Assembly: GCA_029204225.1 (NCBI GenBank)
Contig: CM055102.1
Span: 25,710,922 to 25,774,921 of the forward strand
DNA length: 64,000 nt
Direction: 5' to 3'
Source of the DNA: Diphasiastrum complanatum
Lineage: Eukaryota > Streptophyta > Lycopodiopsida > Lycopodiales > Lycopodiaceae
Part shown: piece after piece, positions 11,865 through 25,200 of the stretch
Layout: each line of letters opens with the position of its first letter
Position numbering within the stretch: the stretch's first letter is position 1
Notes under the pieces: generated by a model
What the model saw: the letters and a program-made list of their open reading frames with translations, nothing else
Databases searched by the model: none
Told to the model about the DNA's origin: nothing
Position numbers and translations under genes: made by a program

Positions 11865-11870
<6 letters not shown>
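11355..11870 (+). pseudogene. Endonuclease/exonuclease/phosphatase-like remnant (LINE-type)
   Basis: The translation reads GVACLYRDDI, then (after a TGA near 11460 that probably replaces Trp) GLDRDIYIVVCYFPP, ILLVGDYNARTG, and after a TAG near 11750 YGDYFLQLGEAHELAIFNG. The order VCYFPP ... L-V-G-D-(F/Y)-N-A-R-T-G is typical of the apurinic-like endonuclease domain of non-LTR retrotransposons. No reverse transcriptase follows, because a CT microsatellite begins at 11857. It is a 5' fragment of a dead element or a captured endonuclease domain; the family cannot be fixed by eye. Confidence 0.55.

Positions 11871-11906
<36 letters not shown>
11857..11906. repeat. (CT)n microsatellite
   Basis: About 50 bp of near-pure CT repeat. 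Confidence 0.95.
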
Positions 11907-11910
<4 letters not shown>

Positions 11911-12120
11911 CAATTGAAAGTTCTAACTTCTAATCCTGAATAGTAAACCACTAAGTACTAAGTAGTAACTACTAACTTCTTACTTCTAAGCTGAAATTTC
12001 AAAGACTACCAACCACTAACACCTAAAATGCTATTATGTAATATGCTATTAAAGTTTATCCTTTGCCTAAACTTATACACATCTGAAATGAAAAGCAAGT
12101 TGCTTATTCGCATGCCATTG

Positions 12121-12375
12121 TGTCACAAGCTAGTCTCTCCAAGCTCGTGAATCCTAGAAGCCGGTGTGTAGAATGAACCTCCCAACCATAGGCACCCCCT
12201 CCTTGAGTCCTTCTACCTGCTATTCCCGTCAACTGGCACATGGCATCCACCTGTGGGTGATCAGTCCACTTGGCATGCCTGGCCCCTGTGACCTGTGAAT
12301 ACTGAGTGACTCATAGGGTACCACCCCCGTGCCCCACCAAAGACCTGTGACCCTCTTGGTCACCCCGACAACTTG
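12121..12375 (-). repeat. Partial 3' LTR of gypsy-2
   Basis: It matches 15297-15549 of the full LTR with few differences, then switches abruptly to RT sequence at CACCCCGACAACTTG/GCATAC. Confidence 0.9.
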
Positions 12376-13234
12376 GCATACAAGACAGAAGCTTGTAACT
12401 TGCCCAAAACGGTCTTGAGATGAACCTCATGCTCCTCGACCGCTTTACTAAAAACCAATATATCGTCAATAAATTGATGACAAACTTGCCCATATAGTCT
12501 CGCAAGACATCGTTCATGAGCATCATGAACGTGGCTGGGGCATTGGTTAACCCAAATGGCATAACCAAAAATTCGTAATGACCAAAACGGGTTCGGAAGG
12601 CCGTCTTCTGGACATCTTCATCTCAAATCCGTATTTGATGGTATCCACTTTGGAGATCTATCTTACTGAAAATGGTTGCACCTTGCAACGCATCCAGTAG
12701 ATCATCAATCCTGGGCATCGGATACCTGTGCTTTACAGTGATCTTATCCAATCCCCTGTAATCTACATACATCCGGAAACTACCATCCTTTTTCTTAACA
12801 AGTAAAATAGGAGAGGCGAAAGGTGAATAACTTGGACGGATGTACCCCAGCTTGAGATACTCCTCCAACCTCTTTCTGACTTCCTCTTCCTCTTTTAGGT
12901 TCATCCTATAAGGAGGCCTACATACCGGACTTGCCCCTGGAACGAGCTCAATACGATGATCGACGTTCCGACTAGGCGGCAATCCCTCTGGCATATTACT
13001 AATTAGCACGTGTTTAAACTGCGTGCGAATGGACTTCTCCAACTCACTTGCTAAGTCACATCTAGGCTGTAATGCAAATGCATGTGCACTAGGGGATGCA
13101 AAAGTTAATGAAGCTTCTTGTGATTTATTAGTGAGTGTGCTTATCTGATTATTACCAACATAAGAATCAAGACTGGAATCAACATTCACATAACACAACC
13201 ACAAATACTGAATCTCCATTCTTTTTATTTGCAT
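12376..13234 (-). pseudogene. pol: Gypsy-2 reverse transcriptase fragment
   Basis: The frame 13234-12623 carries [19 protein letters not shown], a K-x-GYIRPS block, [19 protein letters not shown] and [15 protein letters not shown], then a TGA. The frame resumes with [13 protein letters not shown] and [13 protein letters not shown] small shift then puts the catalytic [10 protein letters not shown] in another frame near 12460. Homology stops near 12376, where the LTR fragment begins. RNase H and integrase are lost. Confidence 0.8.
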
Positions 13235-13354
13235 ACAGGTAACAAGAGGACCCTCAACAAATGGTCTCCCCCCCCCCCCTTTTTAAAACATGAGACAAAC
13301 CCTCATGTCCAAACTTTATATACATGCAAAAGAAAGAAAAACTATACAGGCTGC

Positions 13355-14496
13355 CTACTCATCGTCGCTTACTAATAAGTCTTCCAAAATCTCCTCATCC
13401 TTGTCCTGATCTTGACGTTGTTGTAAAACATGGAGCTTCATGTCCGTGCGGCGAGGACAATCTTTGACAAGATGCTTGCCAAGACAGAAAAAGCATAATC
13501 CATCTTTCTTGGCCTTGTCCCTTTGTTCTGGACTGAGAGGAGACTTATTGTAAGCCTGATAAGCCAAAGGACATCCCGCCTTGCGCTTCAAAGTCTGCTG
13601 CATCTGGATAGGATCCTTCTGCAAAAAGCCTTTCTGACCAGCTTGGCCACACTTTCGCGAACCCTTCTTTTGAGGCCAGCTTGGCGCTCCAGATTCAGCC
13701 TTGGTGCGCACATTACCTTCAAAGTTGAGAGCTGTAGCAACTGCCTCTTCTAAGGTCTTGCACCCTTCGTTAAGCACTGAAGGTCTCAACTCTTCACGAA
13801 GGCCAAATATGAACTTGTGGACTATTAGCCACTCGGGAATCTCTTCCGGAATCTTGATAAGCGTCTCACGATACCTATCAGCATATTCTTGCACCATGTA
13901 CTGCCTCTGACGATGCAAAAGCCAAGCATCCGTCGCACGCACATGCTCATGTGGAGGAATAAACTGAGCTCTGAAAGCTCGCTTAAACTCAAGCCAGGTG
14001 GATGGAGCCTGATTAGACTTCAACAATTTACGCCACCACCTGTCAGCAAAATCAGTGAAATGGTAAGCAGCTTTGCAGACCCCCCGCCAACCCTCATCAG
14101 TTGGGGACTGCTTCAAATCAAAAAACTCTTCCCACTTATGCAACCACTGATCTACGATATCAGTATTGCGTTGGGGAGTGTTTCCAGCGAAACGGGTAGG
14201 AAAAAATTCTTGTCTTCTGGATAGGGTGGAGGTAACATAGGACGAACAGTAGAAGACGGATAAGGTGGAGCATACTGCGAGGAAGACGCATAACCACCAG
14301 CTACCATCATCGCTCGCATCTCTGCGACGGTCTTTTCCACACTATCCATGCAAGCTTGCACAGAAGGGGAAGTACCAGCAGGCGAACGGGCAGCCACTGT
14401 AGGCGGATTATGGGTAGAACTAAGCACAGGGCTGGGTGATGGTGATGGAAGAGCAACAGGTGGACTGAGCGGAATATCAACTCTATCATCTTCCAT
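13355..14496 (-). pseudogene. gag: Gypsy-2 gag with zinc knuckle (one frameshift)
   Basis: An ATG at 14496 starts a proline/serine-rich N-terminus. A one-base shift in an A/T run near 14205 separates it from 14143-13355, which carries the capsid-type motif WWRKLL...W-L-F-K-R-A-F-R-A-Q-F, GLREELRPSV and a terminal zinc knuckle CFFCLGKHLVKDC. Read together, this is a near-complete gypsy gag. Gag ends in an acidic tail at 13355, only about 120 bases before RT similarity begins, so protease is mostly deleted. Confidence 0.8.
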
Positions 14497-15296
14497 TATG
14501 AAACAAAAAACAGAGACAGCACGGAATCAAGCTAGAAATTGCACTTATTGAAACACAGTCAGGAAAAAGGAAATGTTCAGCCTATTGATAATTTAGAATT
14601 GAAAAAGACAAAAGGCAACTGGAAAGTAACAAAGCCAAGGATAGGTAGTACTTCCCTTGCGTCCTACGCTGGTACAAAAGTCGGTAAATAACTTTTTTTG
14701 GGCACCAAATCGGCTTGAAAGTTGAAAAAAACAGGAAAAAAGCGGGTTGTTTGACGTCGAATTTCTTCCAAACGGCAAAAGCTTTTCACGAACGGTCAAT
14801 TGGCAGTAGGTCGCCCTCCTACTAGGCCCAATCTGAAACCTTAACAGCAGAAATCGGAGATAAATCGGAGAAGTTATGTCCAATCCAGAAATCTGACCTG
14901 TTTTTTGCTTGGAAACCGACTTTTTAGTGAAACAGAGGCAAATCTGCTCCAAAACCGGCGTATGATGGCTCTATAGGATCACTATGGATACTAGGAACAT
15001 GCTCCCAAAATCTGATCAGGATCTGAGAAGGTTCCGAAAAGTTATGAGCGAAAATCCTTTTGAAAAAATGCGCTGGAGCTATAGGAACAAAGTATGCCCA
15101 ATTTTCCTTGCTAGAAATCGTTGAAACAACTCTGAAAAGATGTGTAGATCAGCGCTGGAGGCCCACCTTTCTTCTCCAATCTGTCTCCCACGTTTTCTCC
15201 CTCAAAATCCTTCAAAAACAAGCAAAATCTGACAATTTCTACTTTCTCTCTCTGGAACGACGTTTTCTCTCTCTAGAACGAGGCTCTGATACCAAT

Positions 15297-15772
15297 TGTC
15301 ACAAGCCAATCTCTCCAAGCTCGTGAATCCTAGAAGCCGGTGTGTAGAATGAACCTCCCAACCATAGGCACCCCCTCCTTGAGTCCTACATGCTATTCCC
15401 GTCAATTGGCACATGGCATCCACCTGTGGGTGATCAGTCCACTTGGCATGCCTGGCCCCTGTGACCTGTGAATACTGAGTGACTCATAGGGTACCACCCC
15501 CGTGCCCCGCCAAAGACCTGTGACCCTCTTGGTCACCCCGACTACTTGCCGGCTAGCATCTTGTCATTGACGGCTAGGGTCCCGACGGTCAAGACACACC
15601 GCATCTCTGACAACTTGTCAGGCGGCCACATCGGGTCACTGCTCGTGACGCACCGGTCCCAACTTGGGACAGATGTCCTCCTCGGTCACCAGCCCTTGCC
15701 AATACTTGGCCTCAGGCCCTTTGGTAACCGGCCGCGCCGAGGTCATGATAGAGTCGTAACTGGACTCTAACA
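15297..15772 (-). repeat. 5' LTR of gypsy-2 (476 bp)
   Basis: On the minus strand it begins TGTTAGAGTCC and ends GGCTTGTGACA, followed by ATTGGTATCAGAGCC. It has the same length and layout as the solo LTR at 57589-58063. Confidence 0.9.
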
Positions 15773-15799
15773 CACTGCTTACCTAGAACATTAGTTAAT

Positions 15800-17120
15800 T
15801 TTGTGATTTCATGGTCTAACTTCTCAAAATACATATAGACAAGGCGCCTGAGAAACTCTCTCATCCCAAACTTAGGTCCCCTTACCATCTGGCACCTCAA
15901 CTATAGACTGGTAATCAAAAGGAACAATAGTTGAGCAAAGCTTCTTCACCACACATGAATCAATAATATTAAGCAAGGAACTGGTATCAAATAAGACTAG
16001 CACGTCATGACCTTCCAGCTTCCCCCCTCGTGTGTATCATATCAGTCCACTATCTGAAAGCTGATATGATTCACGTGCCTTTGTGGCAGAGTTTCGTGCA
16101 CCTTTTCAAGAAACCTTTTCATAACGCATTTGAAACAGGAAATAATCGGCTTTGTCAGGAAAGAAATGGCTAAACGTTTTTAGGGTTTTTTATTGTGCTT
16201 GGTTTTGTTCTTAGCCTTGTTAAAGGAAAAGCAAGGTTGTCTAGACAGTGATTATAGCTCTATACACTAACGATATAAATGATTGATAATCAACACAATT
16301 AGAAGATCTCCTCATCCATGCCCCCTTCTTGACGCAGCTGTAACACATGCGGTTTCTTGCCCGTGCGTCAAGGACAATCCTTATACAGATGCTTGCCAAG
16401 ACAAAGAACAAAGTCCATCCTTCTTGGACTTATCCTTTTGCTCGCGTGTGAGAGGAGGCTCCTCATATGCACGACGAGCCATGGGAGATGTCGACTTTTG
16501 TTTCAAGGTCTACTACATTTGCATAGGATCCTTCTACGAAAAGTCTTTCTGACCAACTTGGCCAGACTGTCACAAACCTTTCTTTTAAGACCAACTTGCT
16601 ACTCCGGATTCAGCTTTGGGATGCACGTTACCTTCGTAGTTAAGAGCCACAGTAGCCGCCTCTTCCAAGGTCTTGCACCCTTCATTAAGAATAGGGAGCC
16701 TGAACTCTTTTCAGAAACCAAAAATAAACTCATGCATGACAAGACATTTTGCAATCCCCTCTGGTATCTTGATAAGTACCTCTCTGTACCTATCAGCATC
16801 CTTATGTACATTGTAGTGCCTCTAACGATGCAAAAACTAAGCATCCATTGCACGTACATGCTCACATGGAGGAATACCCTAAGCCCTGAAGATTCACTTG
16901 AACTAATTGGACGCGAGCAATTTACGCCACCACAAGTCATCAAAATCGTTAAAATACTAAGCAACTTTGCAAACCCACCAATCTTCATCAGTTGGGGCTC
17001 GCTTAAGGTCAAAATATCTTTCCCGATTGTGCAGCCACCGATCGACAACATTAGTGGTTCTCTATGGAGTATTACCAAGAAGCCACAAGGAGAGACACTT
17101 GTTATAAATCTTGATTTCAT
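15800..17120 (-). pseudogene. Older gypsy gag-protease remnant, minus strand
   Basis: The region 16300-17100 is clearly similar at DNA level to gypsy-2 gag (13370-14150) but has many indels and stops in every frame. Near 15900-16010 the minus strand encodes VLVLFDTSSLLNIIDS, resembling a gypsy aspartic protease active site with Gly replaced by Ser. It lies in gag-to-protease order on the minus strand. It is a more decayed member of the same family, preserving the protease that gypsy-2 has lost. No LTR is visible. Confidence 0.65.
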
Positions 17121-18601
17121 AGTAGATTAGATTGTTACTAATTTATGGTTTAAGACATTTTTTACACTCCCAAAGTTTGATAAAGATATGTACTTCTTTG
17201 GTCTTATGTGCCTTTGGCAACTAAAAGACATTAATGAAGCTCTCACTCTCTCTCTCTCTCTCATTTTGAGAAATAGCTCCACAACATTCTCTCTTTCTAT
17301 CTATCTCCTCTCTCTAAAAACTCTCTATGACTATGAGTTTCTTATAACCTCACCATATGTTTTTGTGGCTGCCACCACTTTTTACTGTAAAGATTTAGAC
17401 ACTTAAAAGGCCTTGAGAGGTTTTTGAAGGACATCATTGAAAGCTAGATAACCTTCAAGGGTTTCAAACAAAACAGTTCATCTCAATTCACCCTTCAATA
17501 CCAAGCATATGTAACCACTACCATTCAAATTTATAAGTAGGTCTTTGACCACCGTTCAGATCTTGCCACGTTGTTGGCAGCCCCAAAATCCATTCCAAAG
17601 CGTCTAAAATTGACATTTATCTAAGTAACATATATATGACTTCTTCTTTAACAAAGTAAAAGCTTCCCCAGCCTAAAATGATACTCTATGTAGGTTGTGA
17701 TCCTATTAGATTCCTATTCTCATCCTTATTGTCTATTAGCCTGTAATGCACATCTAATCACTCCTGAGAAAACAGATACAATGGCGGTAAGGCCCTGCCT
17801 TAAGGATCATTGCCTGAGGCCAGGAGCCCAAGGATAACGTCCCGATCACGGGGCCGCATGGCTTCCCCAAGTGCAATATTATTTTACGGTTACTTTTGCT
17901 TTGAAAGTTTGTTAAAAACTAGAATTTCCGGCATAATTTCTATGTGGACGGACAACATAGCACACGAAGCTTCCACTGTCATTGGCTGTCCACATGAAAA
18001 TGATGCCATAAAATTTAATGCTAGGTGTACACCTCTCTGGCTGTCCATGTGAGAGTTTTGGTGGAAAGTTTCACTCTTTGGGAATCAAACTTGAATTAGC
18101 CGTAGGGCCTTCCACCTGGGGAGAGTGGTTGCGCAATGGCACCAGCCAGACCAAGGCAGAAGGCTTAAGGGCATCAGGCCTTCTAATTCGTAATGCACTG
18201 TGTAATTTTCTCCTTGCGGTTACTTTCTTTTAATGGAAATTCTTGAAAAAATTGACTTTCTGACCAAATTTTCATATGTTATGTTGGCAGCAAGTCCATG
18301 TGTTATGTTTCATATGAGAATTTCGACTATTTGTCAATCTCTCGCTGTTGTCAATCTCTTCAGCAAGTCATGTGTTATGTTGGCAACCAGTCATTGACTG
18401 TTCTTATAGAATTTCGACTATTTGTCAATCTCTCATTGGCTGTTGTCAATCTCTCATTGGCTGGCTTGGTGAAAGGTTTGAGTCTTTGGCAAGTACATGT
18501 GAGTGCTACTTTTTAAGTGGCTCCAAAATACAAATAAAATAAAGGAGCACTTGACATCGCGAAGAGGAAGTACAGTGAAGAAAACGAAGAGAAAGGCATA
18601 C
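17121..18601. other. No recognised gene; possible intron of the FAD gene
   Basis: The stretch contains a short CT run near 17245 and degenerate repeats of the phrase CAATCTCTCATTGGCTG at 18330-18460. I searched its minus strand for the next FAD oxidoreductase exon (a GLGGR-type motif) and saw none. If the FAD gene is functional this is the 5' part of its first intron. Confidence 0.4.
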
Positions 18602-19696
18602 AGTATCAAATATAGTTGATCGAATGCCTCTTTCCTCAAGTGTAACGGCACACATCAGCCCTGACATGCCCCCTCCAAGGATTGCAATGTGAGGATCTTT
18701 ACTCATTCCAGAAGATAAATGGACCTGAGTCCTGATTTTAGGTTCTTTTACTCTCCTCCTCGAGACATTCTGTGAGTCTCTAAATCCATTGTCATTTTCA
18801 GTGCCATCTTTGTCTTCAACTCTGGCTGAACTCAGACATTCTATTTTACCTTCTTTGCTTCTTATATCTCTATGGTTATCACTTGCATCATTGCCCCGGG
18901 TATCCCTATAGTTACTATCACTATGAATTGTCTGCTTTCTTGCCCTGCTGCTCCACTTTTCACGCTTGCCGTCACCTGCAGAACGTTCGCATCCACCTCC
19001 CTCTGTGGTGAGATAGTCTTGCTTTGGCTGATTAACCTCAATTCCTTGAAAACTTCCATCAGCCAAGCTATTCAACCTTTCCCTCCTCCTAGCTTCAAAG
19101 CCATCGGAACTCTTGTCCTTCTCCTCAAATACCTTTCCTTCCCAGTTTTTCAGCTCTTCGTAATAAGCTTCATGCCTCATGTTAACGGAAACCCCCGTTC
19201 CAAGGGCTTCATGAGTCTCAACATGGGTTTTGTATGTAGGCACATTACTACCAAAGCATCTGGCATCACGTCCGTAGCTCCTTTGCAAGTCGAAACTAGT
19301 ATCATCGTTTATGAACATGTTTCTGCTGATGACATTCTCAAAAGCATCACCCCTTCTACAGTTGCTATTGTTCAGAACAAGGTCATTGAAGTTTTTTCTG
19401 CCTACACTAGAACGGTCACCCCCTCTATTCCTACTGCTGCTACCTTTATCTTCTTTTGTCTGAGAAAAATTTCCTAAATACATCCGCTGTGAAGTCTCCA
19501 CTGTCTTACATATCCACGAAGCTCGTTCATTGCTGTACAGCCCCGGACGTTTTAATTTTAGCTCTTCCTCCCTCTTTGCTCCTCCTCCTCCTCCTCCTGC
19601 TGCTGCAGCAGAGAGCTTGGTTGGACATGGCGATGTCCATGAATGAATTTCAATGAACGGCTCAAGCGCTTTCTGTAGAGGCCACCCAGTCCACAT
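18602..19696 (-). CDS. Exon 1 of a host FAD/NAD(P)-binding oxidoreductase (renalase-like)
   Basis: An ATG at 19694-19696 opens 365 codons without a stop, ending at a good donor (GATACT, then GTATGC) in phase 0. The last 35 residues, HIAILGGGMSGLMCAVTLEE onward to RSTIFDT, form a classic Rossmann FAD-binding beta-alpha-beta unit (GGGMSG) and match plant plastid FAD/NAD(P)-binding oxidoreductases of the At3g04650 type. The preceding 320 residues are polar and charged, rich in RRR, DR, EE and SSS, with a poly-Ala/poly-Gly run near residue 37-46, and are not recognised. Later exons are not visible; they may lie beyond the left edge after a long intron, or the gene may be broken. A (GGA)n tract lies about 40-60 bases upstream of the ATG. 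Confidence 0.65.
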
Positions 19697-21780
19697 TTCT
19701 CTCAACGCCCACAAAAAAAAAATGACGATACCCGGAGGAGGAGGAGGAGGAGTTGGAGTTGTTTTCCCGACACAAAGATGAGTGAACGAGGAAGAACTAG
19801 GGTCCTCGCATCTTAGGGCGTTTTCACATCGGATGGGGGCTAAGTCCTCTCAACTCTATTCAGAGTTGCCCTCGTCCACTTCTTTCCATATTTGAAGATG
19901 TCATCTAGAATATATGTGCTGCTCCTTTTGGGATGATCAAGCTTTGGTAGTTTTCATCACCCTCTGCATAGAGCTAGCTACTCTTCGGTGGGATCCAATC
20001 TTCAGCGGGTGATCATCAACTGCTCTTCATCGTTGTAGCCAAGTGAATCTTCCAACCTCCAACAGGTGATTGTGTGCTTTTCATTGTTCTCCCAAATCAT
20101 GTTTTGTGTTTGCACTTCTCTCTAAAATTTTAGCACATCCTAGATCTTTGACTACACATGACACCTTCAAATATTGTACATGTACTCAATGGTCTATACC
20201 CTCTCTTGCAACAACTATCTATGCTAATCTTTAAACCTGCAAGCATCTTATCACAATCATAAAAAGCAAATGGAATTCCTTCTCCGAACACATTTACATA
20301 CTCCATCTTGCAACAACCACCTAGCATTTTTTTTAATGCAAAAGGGATTTACGGTTGAGAATATATAATCATTCTAGAATTAATGAGCAATAGGTCATGT
20401 CAATCTTCACTCAAGAATACTTGATACCCAATGTTTACAATATGGGTGTTGTAATTTGTATGGTCACACGACTAGTTGTTGGATATGGTATCTGGATTTG
20501 TTCCATACAAGCCTTTTGAGGCCCCTAGAATCAACAACATGATTGGGCCCAACATACTTTGGATGACTCATAATACATCTTGTTGACTCAATCGGCACAA
20601 TCGGACAAATGCCCTTACAACAACCTGTGGCCAAAAAAACTATTCTAAGATTACATCTGTATTTTGATTCACAACATGGCAATGAGCCCCAAGCAAAAGC
20701 ACAATTAGACATGAAAAAGGGAAGGGTAGTTTCCTCTAAAGATGTTGCTCATGTATCCAATAGGTCAAGGGGAAAAAGGTGGAGGGAACATTGGTTTGCG
20801 GATCTTATTTATGTTCAAGGACAAATTGTTCGTTCAACTTTGTTGCCCTGACTTTGACAAAGATATTGAAGCCACCAAAACAAGACGTGATAAATGTGGC
20901 ACAAATTGTTCGTTCAACTTTGTTGCCCTGACTTTGACAAAGATATTGAAGCTTGTTGAAAAAAGTGAAAGATGATTCATAAAGAATCCAAAGAAGACAA
21001 ATCGGCTAATAATAATTCTAAAAATAAAAGGTCCACAAAATGGAACCACTTTGACATTGTTGATCAATATATGCACAACAGAACACATCTCGTGTGCCAT
21101 ATGCACATGTTAGTTCTATTGATGTGGAGAAAGAAGTCGAAGCGAAAACCAATCAAGAGGGTCCTCCATTAACAAACAGAAGTGATGAATCTACGATTGT
21201 AGAGAGCGAGTGGACAAGAGGGACAAACACTCCTTGGAGAATATTGAGAATGCAATAGTCAGCTTGGCCAGACATGAAATCAAAAAGGAAAAAGTAGCCA
21301 GAGAATTTGAATAAGCAAGACTAGATATTTTGAAGGAACTCAAAGATGTTATTTGTAGCTTTATGAAGCATGCAAATGAAGTTTGTTGTTTTGGTTATTG
21401 GATACTATATTTGTCTCCCCATTGTTGGAGTAGACATTAAGTATTTAGAAAGTTCAACATGGTCAAAGTTTTATGTATTAGGTTTAGAAATTTTGAGATT
21501 TTATGTAGTGGGCTTAATGTACAAAGTAATTGGAAACTATTTGTATCCTCATTGTTGGAGTAAAGATGAAGTGATTGGAAAGTTGACATGGCCATAGTGT
21601 TTCTTGTATTGTTTAGCTCTTTCTGTATTCAGATGTTTGGTCTTTTGTATTGTGCTTCATATGAATGAGGTAGAAATATATATTGGTAAGTTGTGTGCAC
21701 ATTGGTAGGTTATATGAACATTGGTACTGTAACCAATCAAATGCATAATAAGCTATATGAATGTGTCGTACAGTAAGTTG
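19697..21780. other. Presumed FAD gene upstream region, then unrecognised repeat-like DNA
   Basis: The first 150 bases may be the promoter and 5' UTR of the FAD gene, with no convincing TATA box. An 80-bp tandem duplication starts at 20821 and 20901. A looser repeat (CATTGTTGGAGTA) occurs near 21420 and 21550. No domain was recognised in any frame. Confidence 0.4.
20821..20955. repeat. 80-bp tandem duplication (partial second copy)
   Basis: The block starting ACAAATTGTTCGTTCAACTT occurs at 20821 and again at 20901 with only minor change. Confidence 0.8.
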
Positions 21781-21837
21781 TTTTTAGGATTTAGAGTGCA
21801 TTGCTTAGTGAAAGAAAGGGAGGGAGAGCGCGAGGTA

Positions 21838-22226
<389 letters not shown>

Positions 22227-22249
22227 GTTGCTTGATCGGTGTTTCATAT

Positions 22250-25200
22250 GAACGAGATAGAAATGTATAGTGGTAAGTTGTGAGTGTACATTAGTAGGTT
22301 ATATGTGTTGGAATAAGGAAATGATGCTCGATAGAGAAAAGACTGCATTCGATAAATGCACTATCAAACTCTGTGAAATAATCCATCTCCTAATGCATGA
22401 CTATGCCTATCAAATTTGAACAAAACTATCATGACTATTGCCACGTTCGATTCTAATTGATTCTAACTTTGAAATCATCAAAATCTATTAGATTGATTTC
22501 GTAGACAAACATAACAAATTAAACATTATTGTATCTTATTTCAAAGTATTCGATAGTTCGGACAAAAACTATAAGACAACGTAATTAGATTACAATAGAA
22601 CATAGAGGCATTCTATCATTCTGATATAATACTAAATGTGATTTTGTATTGAACATGTTTAGACAGTCCTTAGTACTTGATCTCGATTATTTGGACATGA
22701 AGATCAAGCTCCAAATCTGTCATAGTTGCATTGTCGAAAAGGAGACTACAATTATGTTTAGATCATAAGAATGCAGCAAAAGATGTTCTAGATATTGTTT
22801 CATAAAATACATTTAGCAATATGAAGGGCATCATCTCATCACCCCACTCTCTGATAAAAATTACTTCTTACTTATCCTTTTGAAAAACTTGGATGTTGTT
22901 ATACCTATTAAACCCATCTAAACAATTGTCTATTTCATGTCAATTACATTGTCCAAGATTACTTTTGTTAATCAGAGAGGAAAATGATCATTTGCTATAA
23001 ATGAGTTTAGCTTCTTAAAGAACACAATTGAAAGATTTGTGCCCTATGCCTCCATAAAAGTTATGAAGTCATCGAGTCTCTCTTTGCTAGGCATACAATT
23101 TTTCCTATATCCTCCTAAAAGCAATTTATTTGTCGAAGTTTTTGATCAAATTCATAACGTTTCTTTTAATCAAATTCATAACATTTTTGTCAAGAGTTGT
23201 GAACAATCAAAAGTGGAGAATCATTCCAAACAAATAATTATAAATTACCAATTTTCTAAACCTGGCAAGTTATATTTGAGAAAAAAAATTAGAACTTATC
23301 ATATTTTTTAAAAAAGGATATTTTAGATGATGTAAAACACTTTATTTTTTTTTCCTTTTGGCAATTCACAAATTTGCTTATTACAAGTTCAAAACATTTT
23401 GTGAGCATGTCGAGATGGTTGAAATTAATTGAAGAACATTAAGCAAGTCTAAATTCTAGAACATGAATGTTCATTAAAGCTTTAATATATCTATTTATGA
23501 GATTGGAATATTTCCAAATTCACAATTTTTATTTGACAAATCAACAACGTTGTAAGTTGACGCTTACCAGAAGTGTAAATGCAATGAAAAAGTCAAACAA
23601 TCCATACAAAACAACGATATAAAGTAAAAAACATTTGAGAATCTTAGTCACCAGCTGACTTATGTATCATTAATATCCAAATATCAATTGTTATCTACGA
23701 TTTTCATGCGAATACACATGACAATCAAGAAGGGAATTTTCTATTATAAGAATATAAATTAAAATAAAATGGAGCCAAGGACCATAATACATAAACAATA
23801 CTTAACAAGACAAAGACAACATAGTTAACAAGACATAGACATAGTTAACAAGACATAGACAACATACATAATACTAGAAACAAATTGGGCTCCTTAGCTC
23901 TCCACACCATTAGCTAAACAAACAAGTTCACACGAATCTTTAGGATAGATTGCTTGGTCAAAAATGTTAGGATTTTCAAATAGAAAGCTACCAAAATGAA
24001 GAAGATAAAAAACAAAAAAGTCATCAATATATTTTGTCGCTTGAGTTAGTTTATGCAATAAGATGAGACAAGAACCACAAGAAACTAATCACTACCTGAA
24101 TTGAATTCACAGAAAACATAAATGTACCCATGAGAATATCTATCCTTTGCTAGATAAAAGAATTGCTTAAAGCAATATGCAAACTATCCAAAAGGAAGTG
24201 TAGCCGAAAACAAATATTATCAGCTTCGACAACTTTTTTTTATTCTTTCATTTGAATCAACATCTTAATTTCTATTCTTAAGCCAACAAAACTCAAAATG
24301 CAAAGCACTATTTTCAACTTTCAAAGCTTCGCATAGAACATCCTTCAGTTTATTGCTAAAAACCTTTTGAATTAGCTTATCGATACAAAATTTCAAAATT
24401 TTCAAATCACTTCGAGTGCAATTTCATGAAGTCATAATTTTGAAAAGGCATAGGTTGACTTTTTACCTCTATCATACGAGAAGCATTGGCAAAGTTTACT
24501 TGATATCAACAAAATCATTCATAATCCAACTAGAATTTACAAGAACATAGGCATCCTTAAGTACTTTATCCAAAGTTCACCAACACAGGGAAGCGTAATT
24601 TTAAGCAATTAGTTAGCCAATTAGAAAGGTCACTTAAGTAATTTTACAAGTTGCTGCAATAAAACTAGGTCTTTTAGGAGTTCCATAAGATCTTCATGCA
24701 ACATACAAAAAGAAGAAGATTTTGATAATAATTAACATTAGAAGGATTACAAAAATCTTGATGAATTCTTCTATCACACTCATAAGAGAAAGAGGACAAG
24801 CGGTTTAAGTTCTTATGGAAGAATGTACTTCATCCATTAACAATTCCAAGTAGTGCTTTTTTGCAAACAAATACAACTTGTTTAAGCATATTTATTCACA
24901 TATGAAACAAGAAAACATTAACGAAACCTAAGAAATGAACTTCATCCTCAACAAAAAAACAAGTGTCAAAAGATAATAATGGAGAAGTTTTTCAAGCTCA
25001 AAGTCAGATGATTCACAAGTTTAGCTTTCCACTCTAATGGTAGACCATGGACTCCAAAAGATTTTAAAACACAACAAATTAACTTATTAATACTCCTAGT
25101 TACAAAATTTAGCAAACAAGCATAAATTGAAAGATGACAATTTAGTACTTTTACGAAAGAACTGTCTCAAAAACGACAGTCATAAATGGGCTTTCTAAGA

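Larger units (their letters stand above)
12121..15772 (-). mobile_element. Truncated Ty3/gypsy element (gypsy-2), minus strand
   Basis: Read on the minus strand, a 476-bp 5' LTR (15297-15772) is followed by a TGGTATCAGAGCC primer site, gag, RT and then only 255 bp of the 3' LTR (12121-12375). The flanks give a near-match TSD, CATTG at 12116-12120 and CACTG at 15773-15777. Everything from the RT palm to the start half of the 3' LTR is deleted, and protease is almost gone between gag and RT. A solo copy of the same LTR occurs at 57589-58063. Confidence 0.85.

Noticed and set aside
15800-17120. Host genes on the plus strand (open frames of 89-257 codons)
   Set aside because: The minus strand is similar to gypsy-2 gag at DNA level, so the plus frames are shadows.
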